64,000 bases of DNA from Chryseobacterium scophthalmum. GTDB lineage: Bacteria > Bacteroidota > Bacteroidia > Flavobacteriales > Weeksellaceae. The translations under genes were made by a program, and so were the position numbers. Location: contig NZ_FSRQ01000001.1 of the NCBI RefSeq assembly GCF_900143185.1, positions 186,001-250,000 of the forward strand, given 5' to 3'. The notes beneath the pieces were generated by a model that was given only the letters and a program-made list of their open reading frames with translations, was not told where the DNA came from and did not search any database. Positions within the stretch are counted from its first letter, which is position 1, and each line of letters starts with the position of its first letter. Positions 17,168-28,761 of this stretch are shown here, one piece after another.

Positions 17168-18001
17168 ATGAAAAATATACTTTTAACAACAGTTTTACTA
17201 GCAGGTTTTACTGGAAAAGCGCAGACTCACCGTTTTATTTATGATGTAGAATACAAAAAAGATTCTACACAAAATGTCACCACTAAAGAAAATTATCATC
17301 TCGATATTGAATCTAAAATAATTAAATATTACCCGCGCGATTTTTTTGTTGGAGATTCTTTGGTAACTAGAAATTTACCAATTACTGACGGTTCAAAATT
17401 TAATACGTCTCATATTATTACTCATAAATCTGGTACGGCAGACTATGATTATTATGATGTTTTGGAAAATGTTGTTTTAAAACTTTCTTCTAAAAATACC
17501 CAAAACTGGAAGCTTACTAATGAAAAAAAGAAAGTGAAGGATTTGAATATGCAAAAAGCGACTACAAATTGGGGCGGTAGAAATTGGACAGCATGGTTTA
17601 CAACTGATATTCCTTTTCAGGAAGGCCCTTACAAATTTCACGGACTTCCCGGTTTAATTACAGAATTGTACGATGATAAAAACAATTACAAATTTGAATT
17701 GGTAAAAACCCAGAAAATTGCTAATCCTAAAGGAAATATGTTCATCGATTATATGTTGGGAAACAGTATTGCTGTAGATGAGACAAAATATAAAGATTCT
17801 AAGCTAAAATATTACGATTCCCCTGTCAATTATTTAAGAAATGCAACCCAACAAACCCGTTCAAATGAAGAATTTTTTCTAAATGATGGAACTAAAGTCG
17901 GGCAAAACAATTCCCGTGAAGTCAATGAAAGATTAAAGGAAAAAATCAGGAAATATAATAATCCGATAGAGTTGGATAAAGCGATAAAATATTCATTATA
18001 A
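17168..18001 (+). CDS. GLPGLI family secreted protein
   Basis: The 277-residue protein carries a signal peptide (ending TGKAQ) and the family signature HGLPGLITEL at about residues 158-167, preceded by AWFTTDIPFQEGPYKF, which is also typical. GLPGLI proteins are confined to Bacteroidetes, are secreted or periplasmic, and have no established biochemical role. It follows the CarboxypepD_reg-like gene by 6 bases, a frequent pairing. Confidence 0.92.
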   Translation: MKNILLTTVLLAGFTGKAQTHRFIYDVEYKKDSTQNVTTKENYHLDIESKIIKYYPRDFFVGDSLVTRNLPITDGSKFNTSHIITHKSGTADYDYYDVLENVVLKLSSKNTQNWKLTNEKKKVKDLNMQKATTNWGGRNWTAWFTTDIPFQEGPYKFHGLPGLITELYDDKNNYKFELVKTQKIANPKGNMFIDYMLGNSIAVDETKYKDSKLKYYDSPVNYLRNATQQTRSNEEFFLNDGTKVGQNNSREVNERLKEKIRKYNNPIELDKAIKYSL

Positions 18002-18005
18002 AAGT

Positions 18006-18110
18006 AAAAATTAAAAATTAAAAATTAAAAATTAAAAAGTTTGCCTTAAATTCTAATAAAAGTAATTTATAATTTTAGATCTGTGCAAATCTGTGTAATC
18101 TGTGGGAGAA
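18006..18110. repeat. Short tandem TAAAAAT repeat and TCTGTG-rich repeat
   Basis: Four tandem copies of TAAAAAT (about 18008-18037) are followed at 18079-18110 by AATCTGTG-type repeats (three TCTGTG within 30 bases), a motif I associate with intergenic repeats of Chryseobacterium-like genomes. No gene is seen in 18002-18205. Confidence 0.45.
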
Positions 18111-18230
18111 AATAAAAATTCATTTTCCGCTGATCATACGTGTTTGCATAGATTTTTTATTTTTAATAGAAGGTTTTAAGAATTTTAATTTTCGCTAAAT
18201 AACTTTATCTTTATGCCAATCAATAAAAGT

Positions 18231-19793
18231 ATGAAGATAAACACCTTTTTTGCAGTTCCTGCAGTAGTTTTGGCGAGTCAGTTTGTCAATGCACAATCAA
18301 CCACTCAGAAATTAAATCCGATTGTTGAAAGTTTTGTCAACGAAACCAATAATCATTCTCAGTTAGAAGATATGGCGTTCGAGCTATTAGACGGTATCGG
18401 TCCGCGTTTGGTGGGAACTCCGGAAATGCTGAAATCTAATGAATGGACTGCCAATAAATTAAAATCTTGGGGAATTGAAGCCAATTTACAACAATTTGGA
18501 ATCTGGAAAGGTTGGCAAAGAGGAACTACACATGTTGATATGGTTTATCCACGTGTAAGATCTCTTTCTGCAACACAATTAGCTTGGAGCCCTTCAACGA
18601 AAAAAGCAGTTGAGGCGGAAGTGATAGTTCTTCCTAAAGTTTCTTCTAAAGCAGAATTTGATCAATGGCTTCCTTCTGCAAAAGGAAAAATAGTTTTGAT
18701 GGCTCAATATCAGAAAATCGGTCGTTCAGATGAGCAGATCAAAGAATTTGCAACTCCTGAATTGTACGAAAAACTGAAAGCTGAAAAAGAGCAGGCTTCA
18801 AAAGACTTCCGCGATTATGTAAAAAATATCGGATATGATAACAATACACTTCCCGAAGCTTTAGAAAAAGCAGGTGCAGCCGGAATTGCAATTTCAAACT
18901 GGACAGGAATTATGGGAGCTAACCGTATTTTCGGAGCCAAAACTTCAAAAATTCCAATGTTTGATATCGACGTAGAAGATTACGGAATGTTGTACAGGAT
19001 GGCTGAAAAAGGAAGCAAACCAAGAATTAAAATTGACGCTCAATCAAAAATCCTTCCTGATGCGAAAACATTCAACACCGTTGGAATGATCAAAGGTTCA
19101 GAAAAACCTAATGAATATGTAATTCTTTCTGCGCATTTAGATTCTTGGGACGGCGCTCAAGGAGCTACAGATAACGGAACGGGTGTTTTGACCATGCTTG
19201 AAACGATGAGAATTCTTAAAAAATATTATCCCAATCCTAAAAGAACCATCGTTGTCGGACTTTGGGGAAGTGAGGAGCAAGGTTTGAACGGATCAAGAGG
19301 TTTTGTTGCCGATAATCCTGAAATTATTAAAGGAACTCAGGCAGTTTTTAACCAAGATAACGGAACCGGAAGAGTTGTAAATATTGCAGGACAAGGTTTT
19401 GTAAAATCATATGATTATATCGGGAAATGGCTGAATGCAGTTCCAAAAAATGTGAGAGATCACATCAAAACAGATTTTCCGGGAATGCCGGGTGGAGGAG
19501 GATCTGATCACGCTTCATTTGTTGCAGCAGGAGTTCCAGGATTTTCTTTAAGCTCGCTAAACTGGGGCTATTTTGGTTACACATGGCACACTACGAAAGA
19601 CACTTATGATAAAATTGTTTTTGATGAAGTAAAAAATAATGTGATTCTTACTGCAACGTTAGCGTATATGGCATCGGAAGATCCTGAATTTACAAGCAGA
19701 GAGCGCAGAACAATGCCTGAAAATGATAAAGGAGAAGTAGCAAAATGGCCGGAATTAAAAGAGCCAAGAAGAGATTCTAAAGATTACAAATAA
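18231..19793 (+). CDS. Secreted M28-family zinc aminopeptidase
   Basis: The product is a cocatalytic zinc exopeptidase of family M28. Counting from the in-frame ATG at 18213, the metal ligands are His308 (SAHLDSW), Asp320 (GATDNG), Glu354-Glu355 (GSEEQG, catalytic Glu and ligand), Asp382 (NQDNG) and His459 (TWHTTKD). A PA-like insertion occupies roughly residues 130-280. I place the start at the ATG at 18231, giving 520 residues and a clean signal peptide (MKINTFFAVPAVVLASQFVNAQ), because the ATG at 18213 overlaps a likely -7 box (TATCTTTA, 18206-18213). The protein should release amino acids from peptides outside the inner membrane. It is monocistronic and has its own terminator. Confidence 0.92.
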   Translation: MKINTFFAVPAVVLASQFVNAQSTTQKLNPIVESFVNETNNHSQLEDMAFELLDGIGPRLVGTPEMLKSNEWTANKLKSWGIEANLQQFGIWKGWQRGTTHVDMVYPRVRSLSATQLAWSPSTKKAVEAEVIVLPKVSSKAEFDQWLPSAKGKIVLMAQYQKIGRSDEQIKEFATPELYEKLKAEKEQASKDFRDYVKNIGYDNNTLPEALEKAGAAGIAISNWTGIMGANRIFGAKTSKIPMFDIDVEDYGMLYRMAEKGSKPRIKIDAQSKILPDAKTFNTVGMIKGSEKPNEYVILSAHLDSWDGAQGATDNGTGVLTMLETMRILKKYYPNPKRTIVVGLWGSEEQGLNGSRGFVADNPEIIKGTQAVFNQDNGTGRVVNIAGQGFVKSYDYIGKWLNAVPKNVRDHIKTDFPGMPGGGGSDHASFVAAGVPGFSLSSLNWGYFGYTWHTTKDTYDKIVFDEVKNNVILTATLAYMASEDPEFTSRERRTMPENDKGEVAKWPELKEPRRDSKDYK

Positions 19794-19838
19794 ATAAAAA
19801 CTATCATTTAAGTAACAACTTATTTCTGGATGAAAAAT

Positions 19839-19871
19839 CGGGTTGAGACCATATCTTAACCCGTTTTTTTT
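19839..19871 (+). terminator. Terminator of the M28 peptidase gene
   Basis: CGGGTTGAGA pairs with TCTTAACCCG and is followed by TTTTTTTT, 46 bases after the stop codon. Confidence 0.88.
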
Positions 19872-19891
19872 ATTTAAAAATGAAAAAATCT

Positions 19892-20290
19892 TTATTTTAC
19901 ACGAACAAAAACCTGATTATCAAAATCCGGATACGTTCTAATGAGTGTATCTTGGTTTTTAAAACCTATAAAATTCTTATTTAAAGTGGTATTTTCATAT
20001 AGAAATTCTTTAAAGGGAAATATATTGTATTCTTCAGATTTTACAAATTTATAATTGAACTGTTTATTATTAATTTCACGTTCACGCTGAGCTTTTTGAG
20101 GTTCAGAAATTTTAACAGTATATCTGTCTTCAATTATTTTATTTTCATCTGTTTTCTGTTTTATCTCTAATTGTATGTTCAATGAATCATTGGTTTTCCA
20201 AGAACCGATGAAATCTTTACCGTTATTTGTTTTAGATTTTGGTTTACAGCTTATAATAAGTGCAAAAAATAGGAAATATAGATATTTCAT
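19892..20290 (-). CDS. Small lipoprotein of unknown function
   Basis: The 132-residue product has a lipoprotein signal (MKYLYFLFFALIISCKPKS, lipobox LIISC), so it is probably anchored to a membrane facing the periplasm. The mature part is charged with a DFIGSWKTNDS segment reminiscent of small lipocalin-like lipoproteins. Its ATG overlaps the stop of the RDD gene by one base (TAATG), so the two are translationally coupled. No family is recognised with confidence. Confidence 0.75.
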   Translation of the reverse strand: MKYLYFLFFALIISCKPKSKTNNGKDFIGSWKTNDSLNIQLEIKQKTDENKIIEDRYTVKISEPQKAQREREINNKQFNYKFVKSEEYNIFPFKEFLYENTTLNKNFIGFKNQDTLIRTYPDFDNQVFVRVK

Positions 20291-20850
20291 TAATTTAGTG
20301 TTTTAAAATTGAGCAGTTTTCTAATTTCCGGAATTTGATTTTCTTTTACAATATAAGTTTTACATAATTTATTATTCATGTGCATACTTAAATCTGTTCT
20401 AAAAAATGTCTGAGTTCCAAATGCTACATTTTTGGTTGTGTACTCTGAAAAGGAAGGGTAGAAGTTTGCTAGACACAAAAAATTCCTTTTTAAAGATGTA
20501 GAAAAATCAGGAAAGTTTCCGAAGTCATCTATAGCTATCATCTTAAAAAACTTTTTTCCTAAAGTTGTCCCCCAAAGAGTTTCTGTAATACTTCCAATAA
20601 TTATTACAGATGGTATTGAAAACAAAAATGAGAGAAAAAGATTTTGTTTAAAAACGAAAAGGAAAATCAAAAATAAAGGAATTATATCTAATATTTTTGC
20701 ACATTCTCTTTGCTTCTCACTACGTGGAAAATCAGCTTTGTAAGGTAAATCATATTCAAATTCATCATAAATACGTCTGCCTTCCGAATCAAAATTTCGG
20801 GTTGCTCTGCGAGTTGTTTTTCTTTCTTTAAGCTCTGATATTCTTTTCAT
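20290..20850 (-). CDS. RDD-family membrane protein
   Basis: The 186-residue protein has a charged N-terminus (residues 1-45), two close membrane segments at about residues 52-90, and the RDD-type signature GTTLGKKFFKMIAIDDFGN followed by LKRNFL. RDD proteins are small inner-membrane proteins; some are ion exchangers, most have no known role. It forms a two-gene unit with the downstream lipoprotein, whose start overlaps its stop by one base. Confidence 0.75.
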   Translation of the reverse strand: MKRISELKERKTTRRATRNFDSEGRRIYDEFEYDLPYKADFPRSEKQRECAKILDIIPLFLIFLFVFKQNLFLSFLFSIPSVIIIGSITETLWGTTLGKKFFKMIAIDDFGNFPDFSTSLKRNFLCLANFYPSFSEYTTKNVAFGTQTFFRTDLSMHMNNKLCKTYIVKENQIPEIRKLLNFKTLN

Positions 20851-20933
20851 CTATAATCAAAATTAAATATTTTTCATAAATTATCAATAGAGTTTGAATT
20901 AAAATCATTCAACGGAGCTATTATTTTCAAACT

Positions 20934-20964
20934 AAAAAAGCAAGAACATAAATGCTCTTGCTTT
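20934..20964 (-). terminator. Terminator of the HAD hydrolase gene
   Basis: AAAGCAAGA (20937-20945) pairs with TCTTGCTTT (20956-20964), and the minus-strand tail is TTTAGTTTG. It lies 35 bases after the stop codon. Confidence 0.7.
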
Positions 20965-20998
20965 ACTTTTTATCTCAGATCACCAAAGTTAATAGGAT

Positions 20999-21646
<648 letters not shown>

Positions 21647-21689
21647 TTAGGTTGATTTATATAATTGAAGAGTTTTTGCAAAGGATAAT

Positions 21690-23813
21690 TTACAAAACCA
21701 TGCTGAGCTGAATTCTCTTCCTCGCTTCATCCACTTCAGTAACTCTTACCTGAACGTGTTGATGTAGTTTTACCACTTCATTTACATCAGAAACGAAACC
21801 GTCTTTCAATTGAGAAATATGTACCAGTCCGCTTTCTTTAATTCCTAAATCTACAAAACACCCGAAAGCGGTAATATTGTTGACAATTCCTGGAAGAATC
21901 ATTCCGGTTTTTAAGTCGGTAATCTTTTTTACATTTGGATCAAATTCAAAAACTTTTGCTGCTTTTCTAGGATCTAATCCCGGCTTTTCCAGTTCTTTCA
22001 AAATATCTTTTATTCCTAAAATCCCGATGTCTTCCGTTATATATTTTTCAGGTTGAATTAAATTGATTTTCTCTTTATTGGCAACTAATTCATTGGTTTT
22101 AATGCCTAAATCTTTCGCCATTTTTTCGATAATCCCATACGCCTCAGGATGAACTGCCGAATTGTCTAAAGGATTTTCTCCATTGGTAATCCTGATGAAA
22201 GCTGCAGCTTGTTGAAATGCTTTTTCGCCCAGTCTCGGAACTTTTTTCAATTGTTTTCTGTTTTCAAAAGCTCCGTTTTCAGCACGGTAATTCACAATAT
22301 TTTCCGCCATCTTTTCTCCGATTCCGGAAACGTAGCTTAAGAGTGATTTGCTTGCGGTATTCAAATTAATTCCGATAGAATTTACACATTTCATTACCGT
22401 AGAATCCAATTCGTTTTTCAATTGAGTCTGGTCTACATCGTGCTGATATTGACCGACACCAATTGATTTAGCATCAATTTTCACCAATTCAGCCAACGGA
22501 TCAGAAAGTCTTCGTCCGATTGAAACCGCGCCACGAACGGTTACATCAAAACTAGGAAACTCATCTCTTGCGATTTTACTTGCAGAATACACCGAAGCTC
22601 CTGCTTCCGAAACAACAAAGACCTGCAATGGTTTATCAAAACCGATTTTTTTAATGAAAAATTCAGTTTCACGGCTTGCAGTTCCGTTTCCGATAGAAAT
22701 TGCCTGAATATTATAAGCATTTACCATCGAACGTATTTTTTTCATCGCCATTCCGCTTTCGTTTTGTGGAGCATGCGGATAAATGGTTTCGTTGTGCAGT
22801 AGATCTCCTTTTTCATCCAAACAAACCACTTTACAACCACTTTTGAAACCAGGATCGATCGCTAAAATTCTCTTTTCACCTAAAGGCGGAGCTAATAAAA
22901 GCTGACTTAAATTTTCAGAAAATATTTCGATGGCTTTTTTATCGGCTTTTTCTTTTGCTTCCTGAAGAGTTTCGTTGGAAATTGCTGGTTCTAAAAGTCT
23001 TTTATAAGAATCTTTGATGGCTAAAGCGATTTGCTCTGAACTTTCATTTTTAGATTTAATAATCGCATTTTCAATAAAATCAACAGCTTCTTCTTTGTCG
23101 ATTTCGATATTGATTTTTACGAAGCCTTCGGCTTCAGCTCTAAGCATTGCCAAAAGTCTGTGAGAAGGAGTTCGGTTGAGGCTTTCTCCCCATTCAAAAT
23201 ATTGTGAAAATTTTTGTGCTGCTTCATCATCTTTTTTAGCTTTAACAACTTTCGAAGTAACAATGGTTTTTCTTTGAAAAAGACGGCGAAGATTTTTTCG
23301 GACGTACATATTTTCATTGATCCATTCTGCCATGATATCTCTTGCACCTTGCAGAGCTTCTTCCTCAGAAGAAACCTGATCATTCAGATATTTTGAAGCC
23401 AAAAACTGAATATCCTGAGCTTTTTGGCTCATAATAATTTTAGCTAAAGGCTCAAGCCCTTTTTCTTTGGCAGTATCGGCTTTGGTTTTTCTGCGTTTTT
23501 TGAAAGGTAAATACAAATCTTCCAACTCCTGAATATCAAAACTTTCTTCAATTCTTTGTTTTAATTCAGGATTTAAAGCATCTTGTTCTTCTATAGATTT
23601 TAAAATACTTTCCTTACGTTTTACTAGGTCTTCAAACTGTTTGTTGAGTTTTGAGATTTGCTCAATTTGTGTTTCATCTAAATTTCCTGTAGCATCTTTT
23701 CGATAACGAGAAATGAAAGGAATTGTACAGTCTTCAGATAATAGTTTTAAAGTAGCATTAATGCTTTTATCGGATATGTTAAGTGTTTTATGTATAAATT
23801 CTGTTACAATCAT
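21690..23813 (-). CDS. tex: Tex-family S1 RNA-binding protein
   Basis: The 707-residue protein matches Tex from end to end: the helical N-terminus with PFISRYRKDATGNLDE, a YqgF/RuvC-like domain from about residue 315 (ILAIDPGFKSGC), helix-hairpin-helix motifs near 490-560 (VSGIGEKMAENIVNYR, then KVPRLGEKAF), and a C-terminal S1 domain from about 635 (GIVNNITAFGCFVDLG). Tex binds nucleic acid in the cytoplasm and affects transcription and stress tolerance; in some bacteria it aids toxin gene expression. The length is slightly under that of the E. coli protein (773). It appears monocistronic. Confidence 0.95.
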   Translation of the reverse strand: MIVTEFIHKTLNISDKSINATLKLLSEDCTIPFISRYRKDATGNLDETQIEQISKLNKQFEDLVKRKESILKSIEEQDALNPELKQRIEESFDIQELEDLYLPFKKRRKTKADTAKEKGLEPLAKIIMSQKAQDIQFLASKYLNDQVSSEEEALQGARDIMAEWINENMYVRKNLRRLFQRKTIVTSKVVKAKKDDEAAQKFSQYFEWGESLNRTPSHRLLAMLRAEAEGFVKINIEIDKEEAVDFIENAIIKSKNESSEQIALAIKDSYKRLLEPAISNETLQEAKEKADKKAIEIFSENLSQLLLAPPLGEKRILAIDPGFKSGCKVVCLDEKGDLLHNETIYPHAPQNESGMAMKKIRSMVNAYNIQAISIGNGTASRETEFFIKKIGFDKPLQVFVVSEAGASVYSASKIARDEFPSFDVTVRGAVSIGRRLSDPLAELVKIDAKSIGVGQYQHDVDQTQLKNELDSTVMKCVNSIGINLNTASKSLLSYVSGIGEKMAENIVNYRAENGAFENRKQLKKVPRLGEKAFQQAAAFIRITNGENPLDNSAVHPEAYGIIEKMAKDLGIKTNELVANKEKINLIQPEKYITEDIGILGIKDILKELEKPGLDPRKAAKVFEFDPNVKKITDLKTGMILPGIVNNITAFGCFVDLGIKESGLVHISQLKDGFVSDVNEVVKLHQHVQVRVTEVDEARKRIQLSMVL

Positions 23814-23961
23814 GAGGCTTTTTTAGAATGGCTAAAATACTGACTTTTTTAGAGGAATAAAATATCTGTGAATGGCAATTTATACTTTGCAGAATTAATA
23901 GGCAAACATATTTAAAAAACCGTGTAATGAACAAAATATATTAATTTATTAAAAAAGATAA

Positions 23962-23986
23962 ATAATCTACATTTTTAGTAGATTAT
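23962..23986. promoter_or_regulatory. Perfect 9-bp inverted repeat in the tex-adhesin divergent region
   Basis: ATAATCTAC and GTAGATTAT are separated by seven bases, about 25 bases upstream of the adhesin -33 box. It may be an operator. Nothing else is apparent in 23814-24008. Confidence 0.4.
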
Positions 23987-24008
23987 ACGATTGTTTTAGA
24001 TAATTATG

Positions 24009-24037
24009 TTGTGGTATGAATAAAAATACTATATTTG
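24009..24037 (+). promoter_or_regulatory. Promoter of the leader ORF and adhesin
   Basis: TTG (24009-24011) precedes a perfect TATATTTG (24030-24037), with 21 bases start to start. The predicted start lies just before the leader ORF at 24057. Confidence 0.6.
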
Positions 24038-24056
24038 TGCAACATCACAAAATAAT

Positions 24057-24167
24057 ATGCCTATGAGGAAATTTTCTACTTCTTCTATTCCTTTTGTATT
24101 TACAAACTCAGATGTTTCTCTAATCCAAAAAAACATCTTAATTACTAATCCATATTCTATATTATGA
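24057..24167 (+). CDS. 36-aa leader ORF overlapping the adhesin start
   Basis: The frame codes MPMRKFSTSSIPFVFTNSD and ends NPYSIL; its TGA overlaps the adhesin ATG as ATGA. It is preceded by a good promoter and could couple translation of the large gene. No homology is recognised, so it may equally be a chance frame in the leader. Confidence 0.4.
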   Translation: MPMRKFSTSSIPFVFTNSDVSLIQKNILITNPYSIL

Positions 24168-27100
24168 ACAGATTTTTAACAATTCTGGGGATTTTGCTGT
24201 GCTTTCAGCTCAAAGTCTCCGCACAATGTACGGCTATGCCCGTCCCTTTCTTACAATCTTTCAGCGCGGGAGTATTACCTCCCTGCTGGACAAGTCAGAA
24301 CCCTACAAGTACATCAACAAGTTTATATGTTAAATGGAGATTTAACACATCTGCTGGTTATGGGGTAACCGGAAACGGAGGAAAACCTGCAGGAACTTTT
24401 GCCTGGGTTGATGCAACTTCACCATATGATAACGTGCATACGGTCGAACTTATCAGTCCACAGATTAATCTGACCGGATTGACCAATCCTTATGTAAAAT
24501 TTGAATGGTTAAAAAACCATCTTACCTCAGCAACAGGAACGGTTCCTCCTTACGAAAATAATAGCATGAAGCTTGAGGTAAATAACGGAAGCGGATGGGT
24601 TGAAATTTAGTCTGATAATAGTAATGCCGCAGAATGGAGAACGGTAGGAGTTCCTCTTGCCGCAAGCTATGTAGGAGCGACCATTCAGCTTAAGTTTACT
24701 GTTGACAAAGATGTTGCTAACAACGGAAATTTTTATGACGATATACTTCTTGATGAGGTTCAAGTAATACAGGCACCGACTTGTTTTGAACCTGTTATTG
24801 CACCCGCAACAAATATTACTCCCAACTCTGCAACTCTGAATTGGGCAGCACCATTAGCTCCGTCTCCGACACCTGCAGGTGGATATGAATATTATTACAG
24901 TACTTCAAATACTCCTCCAACTGCTGCAACAGTAGGAAGCATTGTTCCCGGAATTTCTGCTAATATCACTCCTTTGGTTGGGGGAACAACCTATTATTGG
25001 TGGGTTCGTTCGGTATGTTCTGCTTCAGATAAATCATTATGGGTAGCAGGAGAACCTTTTACTCCTGGACAGATTGGTGGCGGAACAGCAACACATGCAT
25101 TTTTACCGGTGTATTCTTGCTCAGGATATAATTATTCTCAACAAATCTATACGGCAACAGAAATTGCAACAGCGGTTGGAACAAATAATATGATTACAGC
25201 TATAAAGTTTTTTGTATCTACTACTGCAGCAAATCAGGCAAATTACAATCAATGGGTGGTTTATATGGGGAATACAGCTCAAAATGATTTTGCTACAACG
25301 ACAAGCTGGATTCCTGCTGGAACAATGACTCAGGTTTATACCGGAACATTACCATCAATGACTGCAGGAACATGGATTGAAATTCCTCTTGCGACACCAT
25401 TCCTTTGGGATGGAACGAGTAATGTTGTGATTGCAGTAGACGAAAATGCTACAAGCACATCTTGTACAGCTAACTGGGGAAGCTACTCTGCAGGACCCAA
25501 CAGAGGAATGCTTTATTATAATACGACCACTAATCCGGATCCATTGAATCCTCCAACAGCAACAAGCAGATATGCAGTTTTGCCAAGGCTTCAACTTATC
25601 GGTACAGTTTTACCTTCGTGTACGAATGTGCCACCATCTAATATTATAGTCAATAATATCATGGCCACTTCTGCTTCGGTATCATGGACTGCAACTCAGA
25701 ATGCAACCTATGTCGTAAGATACAGAGTTTTACCATCCGGAGCATGGCAAACGATTAATATTACTACACCATTTACAAATAATGTTCTGCTTTCGGGTCT
25801 TATTGAGCAAACTCAGTATGAAGTAGAGGTTGCTACAATCTGTGGAACTCAGGGAACTTTCTCTGCATCAATTCCTTTTACCACTCCAGCTCTTATTTAC
25901 TGTGGTTCAGGAACTGCTACAGTGACCAATGGTTTTATTAATAACATTACAATGATAGGAACCAATGTTCCAACGGTAACTAATAATTCCGGATCAAGTA
26001 CTTATACAGATTATTCTACTGATCCATCCAAGACAATTACTTTATTAAGGAATTCTGTTAACAATACACTGTCAGTAGGAAGAACTATTGCTTCGAGTAC
26101 TTATACTACTTATGCATGGATTGATTTTAATGGTGATGGACTTTTCAATAATAATCCCGTAGGAACTGCAGGAGGGGAACGAATTATGAATCTCGGGTAT
26201 TCTAATACAACACCTGTAACTGCAAATTTTGATGTACCAGCCAATGCTTATGTTGGCAACAGTAAAATCAAAATGCGTGTTATCGTCTATTCAGGCACTC
26301 CAACAGATCCTTGTATGAACCTTACGGGTAACGGAGAAGTTGAAGATTATCAGATTAAATTTATTGATCTTCAACCATGTACTACAGCACCTCCAACAAG
26401 TATTTCTGTAGGAAATCTTACTCATAATTCAGCATATGTATCTTGGATGCCAACAGCAAATGCGACTTATGTTATCAGGTGGAGGCAAGGTACTACGGGA
26501 GCATGGTTGCCAAGTGCAGCTGGATTGACTCTTCCTGCAGGTCAAAGCTTTCATACTATTACTGGTCTTATTGAGCAAACTGCTTATCAGGTACAAATAG
26601 CTACAGTATGCGGTGGAAATCAGGGAACTTTCTCGTCATTGATAGACTTTACGACTCCACCGGTTACTTATTGTAATATGAATGGAAGCGGGACGAATGA
26701 TTACATTTCAAATGTAAAAGTAACGCCTATAAATTTCCCGGTTATGGAGAATATTTCACTTCAAACCAATTATATTAGTTATACAACGCCTGCAACATTA
26801 ATTAACCTGGAAGTAGGTTCGGTGGGTAATCAAATTTCAGTATCAAAAGCTTGGGTAGGAACTACCTATGGAGACTCGGTACATGCTTGGATTGACTGGG
26901 ATAGAGATGGAATATTTACGGATAGTGAAAAAATAATGACTACTCCTTCCAATACTACAACTCCTCTTACAATTACATTTAATGTTCCGGCAACAGGAGT
27001 TTATACAGGAAATAATACAACGACAATGAGAGTTGTATTGAAGCGAGGAAGTGCACCATTGATGTGTCAGGATGCAGTTAACGGAGAAGTGGAAGACTAC

Positions 27101-28680
27101 GCAGTAAGATTAAAACCCTGTAACAATGCTACTCCAGGAGCACCAACTTTTACTACAATTACTCATAATTCGGTTATTGTCAACTGGACTCCTGCAGCAA
27201 ATAATAATGCATTTGTTTTAGAATACAGACCGGTAACCAATCCAGCTTCTGCATGGACAACGATGAACCTTTCGGTTTTAGGAGGGAATCCACCAGTGAG
27301 TATTACAGGATTAACACCGGCAACAATGTATGAAGTTAGGGTTGCCGCAGTATGTGGTAGTGGAGGAGCAGGTGCTTTTACTCCCGCAGAAACATTTACA
27401 ACAAGATGCGATCCTACACCACCGAACGCTGTGATATCTAATATTACATCAAATTCAGCAATGGTAACATGGAATCCGATTGTACCAAATGCTACTTATG
27501 TTTTAAGATGGAGAGAGGTTGGGACTACAGTATGGAATATGCCAACATTGCCTCCTCCACCAATAAATACTTATGTAATACCGAATCTTGAATCTTATAA
27601 AACTTATGAAGTGCAAGTAGCAAGTATTTGTAATGGGGAAACAAATCCTAATCCATGGTCGATTACACAGATATTTACCACTGTAAGAGTGTGTGAAGTA
27701 CCTCCTCCAGGATTTACGATTACTCAATTAACTCCTACAACTGCAGAAGTGGTTTGGGATGCTTATACGGGTACCGGAGCTACCAATAATTACACATTAA
27801 AATACAGAAAAGTAGGAATACCAAGCTGGACGACTATTAATGTGAGTAATAATACCTATACAATAACAGGATTATTAGAACTAACTAAATACGAAATGCA
27901 GATTGCAAATGTTTGTAGTGGAGGAGCAGGGAATTATACACCTCCTTACTATTTTACAACACCTACAGTGATTTATTGCCAAATATGCATTCAACTAACT
28001 TTGCTTCTGAATATATTTCAAAAGTTACTGCTACACCGAATGGTAAGCCTGAAATGATTAATGTTTCAACAGGAGCTGCTTATTCTGATTTTACAGGAGA
28101 TTCAACTAAATTTATTGAATTGATTCAGGGATCAACAGGAAATCAAATTACTATTGATAAAACTCAGGGAGCAGATTCCGGAGTTGCGGTTTGGATTGAC
28201 TTCGACAGAAACGGAACTTTTGATCTTAATGAGAGAATTCTTGCAGACGGACCTAATTCAAATTCTACTGCAAATGCAATATTTACTGTACCATCTGATG
28301 CTTTTATCAGTATGACCAGTTCTAAATATGTTGTGATGAGAGTAGCGATGGCTAAAGGAGCAATTCCTGTTAACTGTACCAGTTTTGACGATGGGGAAGT
28401 AGAAGATTATACAGTAAGAATATCAAAATTACCAATTGTCAATTCAGTTAATCAGACAGATATTTTGATTTATCCAAATCCTGTTAAATCAGTCTTGAAC
28501 GTTAAAAATATTAGTGAGAAAGCAAATTATAAGATTTATAGTGCTGCTGGAAGGCTAGTTTCTAGCGGATTAATCGTGAACAATAAAATTGATGTAAGCG
28601 CACTTCTTAGCGGAGTATACGTTATTGATATTGAAGATAAGAAAGGAAATGTGCAGAAAAAATTCATTAAAGAAGAATAA
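24164..28680 (+). pseudogene. Large T9SS-secreted adhesin, broken by a TAG stop and a frameshift
   Basis: The intact protein would be about 1505 residues. It has a signal peptide (ending KVSAQ), a MAM/choice-of-anchor-like N-domain, at least five fibronectin type III-like repeats (each with a pattern such as LIEQTQYEVEVATICG), three GEVEDY domains (ending near 26350, 27105 and 28410) and a type A sorting domain (ILIYPNPVKSVLNV to the end). Such proteins are exported by the type IX system and attached to the surface. An in-frame TAG at 24608-24610 follows VEI, and homologous sequence (SDNSNAAEWRTVGVPL) continues in the same frame. Near 27979 the frame shifts: a missing base in TGCCAAAT would restore TVIYCPNMHST, and 4517+1 bases is divisible by three. 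The lesions may be real or sequencing errors. Confidence 0.85.
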
Positions 28681-28701
28681 CTGATTTAATTTCCGTCTAT
28701 A

Positions 28702-28735
28702 AAAATAAGCTCTCAATTTTGAGAGCTTATTTTGT
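28702..28735. terminator. Bidirectional terminator between adhesin and TonB-plug gene
   Basis: ATAAGCTCTCAA (28705-28716) pairs perfectly with TTGAGAGCTTAT (28719-28730), flanked by AAAA on the left and TTTTGTTTT on the right. It serves convergent genes ending at 28680 and 28762. Confidence 0.88.
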
Positions 28736-28761
28736 TTTATTAAAGATATATTGATAAAATT

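Noticed and set aside
24608..24610. Suppression or recoding of the TAG codon in the adhesin.
   Set aside because: A second, independent frameshift exists downstream, and no suppressor tRNA or stimulatory structure is visible. Mutation or sequence error is simpler.
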